From contig JBBDWN010000178.1 of NCBI GenBank assembly GCA_040902855.1, positions 1 to 11,205 on the forward strand: 11,205 nucleotides of DNA. The letters are read 5' to 3'. This stretch comes from DATHWB01 sp040902855 (GTDB lineage: Bacteria; Actinomycetota; Acidimicrobiia; Spongiisociales; ZC4RG35). The translations under genes and the position numbers were made by a program. The notes below the pieces were generated by a model that saw nothing but the letters and a program-made list of their open reading frames with translations, did not search any database and was not told the DNA's origin. Of the stretch, positions 1 to 6,149 are shown piece after piece. Within the stretch, counting starts at the first letter, position 1. Each line of letters opens with the position of its first letter.

Positions 1-75
1 GACGGCGGCGAGTTCGACGACCAGGACCGCGGCCGAGGCCCCGAAGACGACAGCAGAAGCCACTCGGTGGGTCAT
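1..75 (-). CDS. N-terminus of a membrane protein, possibly spermidine-synthase-like (partial)
   Basis: Only the first 25 codons lie in the window; the rest is beyond the left edge. The ATG at 75-73 overlaps the TGA stop of the DHA2 exporter (74-72) in an ATGA arrangement, which suggests translational coupling and the same operon. The peptide starts MTHRVASAVVFGASAAVLVV and continues with a hydrophobic stretch containing a Glu. This resembles the first membrane helix of the fused membrane/spermidine-synthase-like proteins, whose N-termini often read FxxGAAVLVLEI. That resemblance rests on about 20 residues, so the family is a guess; the reading frame itself is well supported by the overlap and the hydrophobic N-terminus. 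Confidence 0.5.
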   Translation of the reverse strand, partial: MTHRVASAVVFGASAAVLVVELAAV

Positions 76-1511
76 GCCGCCCGCGCCGCGCGTTCGTTGC
101 GCAGCCCCCAGACGCCGATGGCGATCGCCACGGTCACCACACCCACTCCCCACAGGAAGACATCCTTCAAAGCCGTGACCTGGGCGAGCGGCGGTGCTGC
201 ACTCGCATCGCCCGCGTAGCGGGGTCCGGCGATGGAGGCCACCCGGCTCGCCCACAGGGATCCGAGTACCGCCACCCCCGTCACCTGGCCGAGGAGTCGG
301 GTGATCGAAAGGATGCCTCCGCCGACGCCGGCGTATTCGGGGGGCATCGACCCCATGATCGCGCTGTTGTTCGGACTCTGGAACGTGCCCATGCCGATGC
401 CGAGCGGGATAACGATCAGCACGAATTGCCACCACTCGGTCGTGTCGGTGAGCGCCTGAAATCCGATGAAGGCGACCAGCACGATGCACAGTCCTGCCAG
501 GGTCAGTTTGCGGACCCCGATCCGATCCGACAGCGCACCGGCGAAGGGAGCGATCACCCCGATCGTCAGCGGCGCCGCACCGAGAAGCAGGCCGACGGTG
601 CGGATGTCGTATCCGAGGACGCCTTCGAGATAGAAGGGGAGGAGGAACACGAGCGGGGCGACCAGTGTGAACACGAGAAATCCGGTGGCGACGCTGACCG
701 AGAGCATCGGGTTGCGGAAGAGGTCGAGTCGGATCATCGGAGAGCTCGCCCGGCGCTCGACCCGCACCCAGATGGCACCGACGATGACGGCGATGCCGAG
801 GAGGACGAGGTTGAGCGGGTCGGCGAACCCGGTTTCCTGGCCGCGCGTCACGCCCAGCGAGAAGGAGAGCAGGGCGACGCTCAGCAGCACCATCCCCGGC
901 AGGTCGATCCGCTGTCCGGGAACCGGGGGTGTGTCGGGGACGTAGCGAACGGCGAGGATGACCCCGATGATGCCCACCGGGATGTTGACGAAGAAGATCG
1001 AGCGCCAGTCGTACAACGAGATGAGGATGCCGCCGACGGCCGGGCCGGTGACGATCCCGACCGAGACGAAGGTGCCGATGAACCCGAGTGCCTTGCCCCG
1101 TTCGGAGGCCGGGAATCCTTCGGTGAGGATCGCCGCGCCGAGCGACAGGATCATCACCGCCCCGACGGCCTGCAGCACTCGGAACCCGATCAGGGTCGCC
1201 ACGCTCGTCGACAGGCCGCACAGCGCGGAGGCCACCGTGAACAGGGCGAAACCCGAGGTGTAGATGCGCTTCTTGCCGACGATGTCCCCGAGCCGCCCGG
1301 TGCCGAGTGTGAGCGTGGCGATCACCAACACGTAGGCGAGAGGCACCCACTGGATCGCCCTGAAGGTGGTGTTGAACTCGTCGGTGATCGTCGGAAGCGC
1401 CACGTTCACGATCGACGAGTCGATCGTCGCCAGGATCACACCGGCCCCGACCGTGGCGAGCACCATCCACTTCTTGGAATAGTCGACGGCGATGGGCGGG
1501 GCGGAGGACAC
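72..1511 (-). CDS. DHA2-family MFS multidrug exporter (EmrB/QacA type)
   Basis: A 479-residue inner-membrane antiporter expected to expel drugs or other toxic compounds in exchange for protons. The length and evenly spaced hydrophobic segments fit the 14-helix DHA2 branch. Visible motifs are DSSIVNVALPTI (residues 31-42, the acidic motif in helix 1), motif A GRLGDIVGKKR (72-82), and the antiporter motif C in helix 5, SVGIVTGPAVGG (150-161), followed by WRSIFFVNIPVG (169-180). The start is GTG at 1511; an in-frame TAG lies 12 bases upstream, so it is the most upstream possible start, although no Shine-Dalgarno sequence is seen. An internal ATG at residue 16 is an alternative but would remove the pre-helix segment. 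It lies 44 bp downstream of another MFS gene on the same strand and overlaps the next gene by ATGA, so the three are probably co-transcribed. The substrate cannot be inferred. Confidence 0.93.
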   Translation of the reverse strand: MSSAPPIAVDYSKKWMVLATVGAGVILATIDSSIVNVALPTITDEFNTTFRAIQWVPLAYVLVIATLTLGTGRLGDIVGKKRIYTSGFALFTVASALCGLSTSVATLIGFRVLQAVGAVMILSLGAAILTEGFPASERGKALGFIGTFVSVGIVTGPAVGGILISLYDWRSIFFVNIPVGIIGVILAVRYVPDTPPVPGQRIDLPGMVLLSVALLSFSLGVTRGQETGFADPLNLVLLGIAVIVGAIWVRVERRASSPMIRLDLFRNPMLSVSVATGFLVFTLVAPLVFLLPFYLEGVLGYDIRTVGLLLGAAPLTIGVIAPFAGALSDRIGVRKLTLAGLCIVLVAFIGFQALTDTTEWWQFVLIVIPLGIGMGTFQSPNNSAIMGSMPPEYAGVGGGILSITRLLGQVTGVAVLGSLWASRVASIAGPRYAGDASAAPPLAQVTALKDVFLWGVGVVTVAIAIGVWGLRNERAARAA

Positions 1512-1555
1512 GACTGCCGGAGGCTAATGGTGGGCTGGGAGCACTTCGATTCGGC

Positions 1556-2803
1556 TCAGAGCTCGCCCACGTGTGGGGCGATGATCGCTTCTTCGAGGGA
1601 GTCCACCGGCACTGTGCGGGTGGCATCCAGCCGGCCGGCCACCTTCCAGAATGCGAGTGCGGCGATCGCCAGGATCACCCCGCCACCGGCCAGCGTCTGT
1701 TGGATTCCGAACAGGGCGGCGAGGATCGGGGCCGCCGTCAGCGGACCGAGCTTGCCGAGTTCGCCCAGCATCTGTGACACGCTCATCACGCGACCGACCA
1801 TGGGCCGCGGCGAGTTCACATGGAGCATGGTGCGGACGATCGGCACGAAGACTCCGATCATCACCGCCCACACGAAGCCGCCTGCGACGACCACTGGCAG
1901 CCTGCTCGTCCCGACATACAGGATGGCTCCCAGGCCGTTGAGGGCAACGAGCACGAGCACCGCCCGTGCCGACCTGGCCGCTCGCGGGAGACGGGCGACC
2001 AACCAGGTTCCGCCGACGAGGCCGATGCCGAAGATGGTGTTGACGAATCCGATCGTCTCGGGAGGCTCACCGAGGATGTCGCGGAAGAACAGCGGCTCGA
2101 GGGCGGAGAAGAGACCGAACATCGTCCAGACGGACGCTCCGGCGAGGAGATAGAAGCGCAGCCGGTGGTTGGCGAACGAAAAGCGAATTCCTTCCCGGAG
2201 CTCCCGCATCGAGTTCCGCTCGATCGGCACTTCGTCCGGCTTGTCCCCCACCAGCCGCACGCCCCAGATGATCCCCATCGCCACGATCGAGGTGACGGCG
2301 TCGAAGACGAAGATGGCGTCGATGCTCACCCACTTGGCGAGGGCGCCGCCGATCGCCGTGCCAGTGATCAGAGCTGCCATCCCGGAGGTTTCGACCAGGG
2401 AGTTCATCTTGGAGAGCCGGTCGGGATCTTCGGTGAGAAACGGAGGAAACGATGCGATTGCGGTGTTGATCGGGGCGCTGACCAGCCCGAGGACGGCGGA
2501 CAGCGCGATCAGCATCGGGAGACTGCCGGCCAGCAGCAGCGACAGAGCCGCCGGAACGAAGATGATCTCGGCGCCGAGGAGGACCCTCCGCGGATCGTAT
2601 CGATCGACCAGAGTTCCTGCCGCAGCCGATCCGACGAGGCCCGATACGCCGAGGGCGCCGATCACGAGGGCGATTTCGCCGGCGGTCCCGTCGAATTCGT
2701 AGGCGACCTTGCCCCAGATCCCCACGAAGAAGGCGGCTTCGGCGCCCGTGCGGGAGACGAAGCGGGCGAGCGCAACCCGGAGAGCGTTTCGGTCGGAGAA
2801 CAT
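1556..2803 (-). CDS. MFS transporter, MefA / MFS_3 (transmembrane secretion effector) type
   Basis: A 415-residue transporter with about 12 predicted helices. The N-terminus (FSDRNALRVALARFVSRTG) and the loop GTLVDRYDPRRVLLGAE (residues 63-79, a motif-A equivalent) match the MefA-like/MFS_3 branch, which includes macrolide and siderophore exporters. A central hydrophilic loop (about residues 185-215) separates the two six-helix halves, as is usual. The ATG at 2803-2801 gives an N-terminus of the expected form, but no Shine-Dalgarno sequence precedes it. It is the first gene of the minus-strand block, is divergent from the OsmC-GNAT gene, and is followed after 44 bp by a DHA2 exporter. Two exporters from different MFS branches in one likely operon suggests a toxin or drug efflux role. 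The substrate is unknown. Confidence 0.9.
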   Translation of the reverse strand: MFSDRNALRVALARFVSRTGAEAAFFVGIWGKVAYEFDGTAGEIALVIGALGVSGLVGSAAAGTLVDRYDPRRVLLGAEIIFVPAALSLLLAGSLPMLIALSAVLGLVSAPINTAIASFPPFLTEDPDRLSKMNSLVETSGMAALITGTAIGGALAKWVSIDAIFVFDAVTSIVAMGIIWGVRLVGDKPDEVPIERNSMRELREGIRFSFANHRLRFYLLAGASVWTMFGLFSALEPLFFRDILGEPPETIGFVNTIFGIGLVGGTWLVARLPRAARSARAVLVLVALNGLGAILYVGTSRLPVVVAGGFVWAVMIGVFVPIVRTMLHVNSPRPMVGRVMSVSQMLGELGKLGPLTAAPILAALFGIQQTLAGGGVILAIAALAFWKVAGRLDATRTVPVDSLEEAIIAPHVGEL

Positions 2804-2851
2804 GAGCGAAGAAGTGTCCCACGCGGAGACGGCTTGGCGTCCGCCATTTCC

Positions 2852-2857
2852 TACCCT
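2852..2857 (+). promoter_or_regulatory. -10 box for leaderless transcription of the OsmC-GNAT gene
   Basis: TACCCT fits the actinobacterial TANNNT -10 consensus and ends 7 bases before the ATG at 2865, the spacing at which transcription begins on the start codon itself. No Shine-Dalgarno sequence precedes this ATG. No convincing -35 element is seen. Confidence 0.45.
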
Positions 2858-2864
2858 CGGACCG

Positions 2865-3698
2865 ATGCACAGCGTGGTGAGGGGATTCCGGGAGTCACAG
2901 GGGGTCTTCGAGGTGGCGACCCCGTCTCAGGCGCGACTGATCGTGGAGGCCGGCGCATACGAACGTCCGGGCGAGGCGTTGGGTCCCGCACCGATGGAGT
3001 TGATGCTTGCCTCGCTCGTCACGTGCGCCGGGTCCACCGTGGACGCCGTCCTCGCCAAGATGCGATTCGAGGTGGCTGGACTGAACGTGGTCGCCGACGC
3101 AGTGCGAGCCGAACAGACGCCTCGGGTCTACACCAGCATCGATCTCGAGTTCCACGTCGCGTCCGAAGCTCCGGAGGGTCGCCTGTTGCACGCCATCGGG
3201 GTGACTGAGCGGACCTGTTCCGCGTCGGTCATGCTCGCCCAGTCGACCGATCTGTCCGCCCGCCTCGTCCACGTTCGGCGAGTTCAGCCCGCCGAGACCC
3301 GACCGCTCCGCAAGCTGGTGCTGAGGCCGCACCAGTCTCTCGACGAACTCGCGGCCGAGGAGGATCCCTCTGCCTCCTGGTTCGGAGCGGTTGTCGCAGG
3401 CGAGGTCGTCGGCAGTGTCAGCCTCGCCCCGGAGTCCTCGCCGGACGTGAGCGACGCGACGAATCCGTTTCGCCTGCGATCGATGGCGACGACGGATCGG
3501 ATGCGGGGGAGGGGACTCGGGCGCGTGCTTCTGACGGTGGCCCTCGACCACGTCGGCTCCCTCGGTGGTGACCTCGTCTGGTGCAGTGCTCGGGTTCCCG
3601 CGGCCGGCTTCTATCTCCGGGCCGGATTTGTGGAGGTCTCCGAGCCGTACGAACTCGAACACATCGGGCCACACGTCCGGATGGTGTTGCGGCTGTGA
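2865..3698 (+). CDS. OsmC-like / GNAT acetyltransferase fusion protein
   Basis: A 277-residue two-domain protein. Residues 1 to about 137 form an OsmC/Ohr-type domain: PMELMLASLVTCAGSTVDAV carries the first cysteine at C54 at the start of the long helix, and ERTCSASVML carries the second at C118, the usual pair of peroxide-reducing cysteines in the family. Residues about 145-277 form a GNAT N-acetyltransferase domain with the acetyl-CoA loop RGRGLG (214-219) and AAGFYLRAGFVEV (246-258). The frame is open throughout with no sign of a frameshift. ATG 2865 was chosen because it begins the OsmC fold and lies 7 bases after a TANNNT box. ATG 2802 upstream has a closely spaced GGAG but would add 21 unrelated residues and overlap the divergent gene's start. 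The stop overlaps the GTG of the prmC-like gene. Family knowledge suggests hydroperoxide detoxification plus acetyl transfer to a small molecule or amine; what links them is unknown. Confidence 0.85.
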   Translation: MHSVVRGFRESQGVFEVATPSQARLIVEAGAYERPGEALGPAPMELMLASLVTCAGSTVDAVLAKMRFEVAGLNVVADAVRAEQTPRVYTSIDLEFHVASEAPEGRLLHAIGVTERTCSASVMLAQSTDLSARLVHVRRVQPAETRPLRKLVLRPHQSLDELAAEEDPSASWFGAVVAGEVVGSVSLAPESSPDVSDATNPFRLRSMATTDRMRGRGLGRVLLTVALDHVGSLGGDLVWCSARVPAAGFYLRAGFVEVSEPYELEHIGPHVRMVLRL

Positions 3699-4414
3699 CC
3701 CCTGACCACGAGATGCGACGCCTGCGGGCGGTGGCGCGGGACGAGCAGGAACTCGCCGTCCTCGTCGGGCGACGCCAGGCCGGTGAACCGCTCCAGTACC
3801 TCGAAGGCACTGCCGCCTTCGGACCGTTCGACCTGGCGGTCGACGAGCGTGTCCTCGTTCCCCGACCCGAGACCGAGGGCCTGTGGGAGCTGTCGGTGTC
3901 GGTGGCTGATGATCCGACGGTCGTGGTGGATCTTTGCACGGGCTCGGGCGCCCTCGCCATCGCGCTGGCGTCGAGCTTTCCGAACGCCCGCGTGATCGGG
4001 ACGGATCTCTCCGAAGATGCCCTCGCTGTCGCCCGCGTCAACGGCGCCGCGTACGCACCGAACGTCGAGTGGCGGCAGGGCGACTTGTTCGACGCTCTTG
4101 ATCCGGGACTCGCCGGGACGGTCGACCTGATCGTCGCCAACCCGCCGTATGTCGCAGGGTCCGAATGGGGGCGGCTGCCGATCGACGTCCGCCGCGAGCC
4201 CCGCATGGCGCTCGTCTCCGGACCGACCGGTCTCGAGATGCTGCGTCGAATCGCCACCGAGTCGCCGCCCTGGCTGACCTCTCGGGGCATCGTTGTCTGC
4301 GAGATCGGAGAGACGCAGGGCCCGGCGGTGTTGGAGATGTTCTCCGGGTTCGTGTCGGTTCAGATCTTTCCGGACCTGTCAGGACGGGACCGCTACGTCG
4401 TCGCCGGCTTGTAG
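3695..4414 (+). CDS. prmC: PrmC/HemK-type protein-(glutamine-N5) methyltransferase, short form
   Basis: This SAM-dependent methyltransferase family methylates the glutamine of the GGQ motif in peptide-chain release factors. The 239 residues contain the PrmC landmarks: EPLQYLEGTAAFGPFDLAVD (31-50), the signature VPRPETE (55-61), SAM-binding motif I VVDLCTGSGALAIALA (77-92), the acidic end of strand 2 in IGTDLS (101-106), and the catalytic, glutamine-binding NPPY (149-152). GTG 3695 overlaps the preceding stop (GTGA), and the upstream in-frame extension to ATG 3581 is arginine-rich sequence in the shadow of the GNAT domain, so it is unlikely to be translated. Only about 31 residues precede the PLQY motif, whereas canonical PrmC (about 280 residues) has a helical N-terminal domain of 70 or more. 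It is also not next to prfA, its usual partner. A paralogue with a different protein substrate is therefore possible. The 3' end overlaps the convergent glycerate kinase gene by 22 bp. Confidence 0.82.
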   Translation: MTPDHEMRRLRAVARDEQELAVLVGRRQAGEPLQYLEGTAAFGPFDLAVDERVLVPRPETEGLWELSVSVADDPTVVVDLCTGSGALAIALASSFPNARVIGTDLSEDALAVARVNGAAYAPNVEWRQGDLFDALDPGLAGTVDLIVANPPYVAGSEWGRLPIDVRREPRMALVSGPTGLEMLRRIATESPPWLTSRGIVVCEIGETQGPAVLEMFSGFVSVQIFPDLSGRDRYVVAGL

Positions 4415-5598
4415 CAGACCCATACGTCGGCGACATTCGTACCTGTGGGGCCGGTGCGGATGAGAGCGCCGGCGGCGTCGAGCGTCGGATGCGAGTCGCA
4501 CGCCGCCAGCGCCCGCACGGGATCGAGTCCGGCGGCCCGGATCGCAGCAGCCGTGGCGCCGTCGACGACGGCACCGGCCGCGTCCGTCGGACCGTCGACA
4601 CCGTCGGTGCCGAAGGCGGCGAATACGGTGTCAGTCCCCTCGATGACGATCGCGGCGGCGAGCGCACCATGCTGGTTGCGGCCGCCGGAGCCTTCGCCTT
4701 TCACGACCACGGTCGTCTCTCCGGTTCCGATGGTGAGGCCCGGCATCGCGACCATCGACCGGGCCATCGTTTCGGCGTCTCCTTCGAGTCGGACCGGACG
4801 GGACGGTTCGATCCCTGCGAGGGCGAGTTGGTGGGAGACCGCCGCGTAGGCAGTGTGCCGGTCGGCGACGACGACGGCGGTTTCGTTCGGCCGGTACGGC
4901 ACCGGCGTCGCAAGGGCGGTGTGGATCTTCTGTGGCACGGGTCGGCCCAGCCGCCGCTCGATGATCGCCAGTGCCCCCAGCCCATCGGAGCTGTCTCGCA
5001 GTGTCGGTCCCGATGCGACCATCGATGCCGGACCGTCGACGACATCGCTGATCACGAGCGTCGTCACCGGCACCTTCGAGCGTCCGCTGAGCCCTCCGTT
5101 CTTGAAGTCGGAGAGGTGGCGGCGAACGACGTTCAGCTCGTCGATCGGGGTCCCCGCCTGGAGGAGTCGGTCGGTGAGTTCGGTGAGTGCGGAGATGTCG
5201 AGCGGACGTTTCGGGACTTCCGCCATGGCCGAGCCGCCGCCCGAGATCAGTACGACGAGGTGGTCGTGGTCGCCTTGGGCCGCGATCTGCAGCGCGGCGT
5301 GTCCGGCCCGCTCGGAGGCTTCGTCTGGAAGCGGGTGTGAGCCGACATGGACGGCGAACGGGTCGATCGGCGCGTCGTCTGGCGCGACGACGATTCCGCT
5401 TGTGATGCGATCACCGAAGACCTCGATGGACGCAGCGGCCATCGCCCGCGAGGCCTTGCCGATTGCGACAACCGCGACGGATCCGACCAGGTCGAGGCGG
5501 CCGAGAGCGCGTCGAGTCCGGTCGAACGGATCGAGGGCGGCGGGCAGGCCGTGAAGGACTGTTTCGATCGTGGCGCGAATGATGGCGGTGTCCTTCAC
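4393..5598 (-). CDS. Glycerate 2-kinase (MOFRL / GckA family)
   Basis: A 401-residue cytoplasmic kinase expected to phosphorylate D-glycerate with ATP, giving 2-phosphoglycerate, and so to feed glycerate from glyoxylate, serine or sugar-acid breakdown into glycolysis. Family motifs in order: AIGKAS with K48, GSHPLPDE (87-93), LISGGGSAM (118-125), LNVVRRHLSDFKNGGL (155-170), ISDVV...ASGPT (183-199), GE.TVVVKGEGSGGRNQ (293-309), GTDGVDGPTDAAGA (330-343) and GPTGTNV (383-389), the last three in the MOFRL domain. Two motifs differ from the usual form: the common SDVxGDDP reads SDVVDGPAS, and GGRNQE reads GGRNQH. The start is GTG 5598 (a TGA lies 27 bases upstream in frame); no good Shine-Dalgarno sequence is seen. 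It follows arsI by 27 bp on the same strand and may be co-transcribed, though no functional link to arsenic is obvious. Its 3' end overlaps prmC. Confidence 0.9.
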   Translation of the reverse strand: MKDTAIIRATIETVLHGLPAALDPFDRTRRALGRLDLVGSVAVVAIGKASRAMAAASIEVFGDRITSGIVVAPDDAPIDPFAVHVGSHPLPDEASERAGHAALQIAAQGDHDHLVVLISGGGSAMAEVPKRPLDISALTELTDRLLQAGTPIDELNVVRRHLSDFKNGGLSGRSKVPVTTLVISDVVDGPASMVASGPTLRDSSDGLGALAIIERRLGRPVPQKIHTALATPVPYRPNETAVVVADRHTAYAAVSHQLALAGIEPSRPVRLEGDAETMARSMVAMPGLTIGTGETTVVVKGEGSGGRNQHGALAAAIVIEGTDTVFAAFGTDGVDGPTDAAGAVVDGATAAAIRAAGLDPVRALAACDSHPTLDAAGALIRTGPTGTNVADVWVCYKPATT

Positions 5599-5625
5599 AC
5601 CGCCATCATCGCAATGTCTGAGGTA

Positions 5626-6060
5626 TCAGGCCGAGCAGCAGGCTGCGGCGGGCTCGGTCGACGTGCAACAGGCGTCTTCTGCGTCGGACATCTTCTGGCT
5701 GTCGGTAAGGACGGTGTAGAACTCCCAGCCGGCGCCGTCGGGATCGGTGATCCAGACTTTGTCCTGCTTGGCGTAACAACACTCCACTCCCTGCTCTTCG
5801 AAGGTGGTGAACCCGTCTTCGACGAAACGCTTGGTGGCGTCGTTGACCTCCCGGGTGGATTCGACCTCGACCCCGAGGTGGTTCAGTGTCCCGCCGCCCT
5901 CGCTGTTCTCGATGAGGACGAGTTTGAGGGGCGGCTCGGCGATGGCGAAGTTGGCGTATCCGGGCTTGCGCTTGTTGACCGGGGTGCCGAAGACCTTCTC
6001 GTAGAACGCTACGGCGGCGTCGACATCGGTGACATTGAGTGCCAGCTGGACTCGTGACAT
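5626..6060 (-). CDS. arsI: ArsI/CadI-family VOC metalloprotein (organoarsenical C-As lyase type)
   Basis: A 144-residue vicinal-oxygen-chelate protein. The sequence MSRVQLALNVTDVDAAVAFY, NKRKPGYANFAIAEPPLKLVLIE and GVECCYAKQDKVWITDPDG (92-109) is characteristic of the ArsI/CadI group. ArsI cleaves the carbon-arsenic bond of trivalent methyl- and aryl-arsenicals; CadI homologues are cadmium/arsenic-inducible. The expected metal ligands are Q5, H61 and E113 (the E of GWEFYTVL), and C94-C95 is the vicinal thiol pair that binds the arsenical. A C-terminal tail carries two more cysteine pairs, C131-C132 and C141-C142. ATG 6060 is preceded by AAGGA at a 7-base spacing. The gene is divergent from arsR across an operator-bearing region, so it is probably de-repressed by arsenite or a related metalloid. 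Family assignment is strong; whether it is a lyase or a metal-induced protein of other role is not settled by sequence. Confidence 0.9.
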   Translation of the reverse strand: MSRVQLALNVTDVDAAVAFYEKVFGTPVNKRKPGYANFAIAEPPLKLVLIENSEGGGTLNHLGVEVESTREVNDATKRFVEDGFTTFEEQGVECCYAKQDKVWITDPDGAGWEFYTVLTDSQKMSDAEDACCTSTEPAAACCSA

Positions 6061-6067
6061 GACTGTG

Positions 6068-6072
6068 TCCTT
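6068..6072 (-). promoter_or_regulatory. Shine-Dalgarno sequence of arsI
   Basis: Minus-strand AAGGA lies 7 bases before the ATG at 6060. It is one of the few well-placed ribosome binding sites in the window and fixes the arsI start. Confidence 0.65.
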
Positions 6073-6085
6073 CTCTCGGGAGGGT

Positions 6086-6107
6086 CATATTGATGACCGT
6101 CGATGCA
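6086..6107. promoter_or_regulatory. Possible second ArsR operator (one good half-site)
   Basis: CATATTGA (6086-6093) is identical to the minus-strand reading of one arm of the main operator at 6122-6143. The sequence six bases on, TCGATGCA, matches the expected mirror arm at only 4 of 8 positions. The element lies between the arsI promoter and its ribosome binding site. It may be a weak or half operator; this is inference from similarity to the stronger site. Confidence 0.35.
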
Positions 6108-6110
6108 TGG

Positions 6111-6139
6111 ACATTGGCATACATATCGATATCTGTCAA
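6111..6139 (-). promoter_or_regulatory. Candidate arsI promoter overlapping the ArsR operator
   Basis: On the minus strand a perfect -35 TTGACA (6139-6134) is followed after 17 bases by CAATGT (6116-6111), a poor but possible -10 box. The -35 lies inside the main inverted repeat, so a bound repressor would block polymerase. The -10 match is weak. Confidence 0.4.
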
Positions 6140-6142
6140 TAT
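6114..6142 (+). promoter_or_regulatory. Candidate arsR promoter (leaderless)
   Basis: TTGGCA (6114-6119), a 17-base spacer and CAATAT (6137-6142) end 7 bases before the arsR ATG at 6150, so transcription would start at the start codon. The -10 is weak by consensus, but spacing and absence of a Shine-Dalgarno sequence fit a leaderless, autoregulated arsR. Confidence 0.4.
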
Positions 6143-6143
6143 G
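6122..6143. promoter_or_regulatory. ArsR/SmtB-type operator between arsR and arsI
   Basis: CATATCGA (6122-6129), a 6-base spacer and TCAATATG (6136-6143) form an inverted repeat with 7 of 8 paired positions. It sits in an AT-rich island in otherwise GC-rich DNA between two divergent genes. ArsR-family repressors bind imperfect AT-rich inverted repeats of about this size. It overlaps the candidate -35 of arsI and the candidate -10 of arsR, so one bound dimer could shut both genes. Nested symmetric elements (a 7-bp TACATAT/ATATGTA pair at 6120-6145 and the palindrome at 6123-6132) make the exact contact bases uncertain. Confidence 0.65.
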
Positions 6144-6149
6144 TAATCC

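Noticed and set aside
426..2153. A 575-codon open frame on the plus strand opposite the two MFS genes
   Set aside because: It is antisense to two genes with clear family motifs, its product is dominated by Asp, Arg, Glu, Gly and His with no recognisable domain, and long antisense frames are common in GC-rich DNA.
1820..3208. A 462-codon plus-strand frame across the MFS start and OsmC region
   Set aside because: It crosses antisense into the MFS gene and out of frame through OsmC-GNAT; the composition is charged and low-information.
3581..3694. N-terminal extension of prmC to ATG 3581
   Set aside because: It would bring the length to the usual 277 residues, but the added 38 residues are arginine-rich, do not resemble the PrmC N-domain, and lie inside the GNAT coding region; GTG 3695 with the stop overlap is the better start.
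4165..5340. A 391-codon plus-strand frame over prmC and the glycerate kinase
   Set aside because: It is out of frame with prmC and antisense to the kinase, and shows no domain.
6123..6132. The palindrome ATATCGATAT as a separate regulatory site
   Set aside because: It lies within the larger ArsR operator and is more simply explained as part of it.
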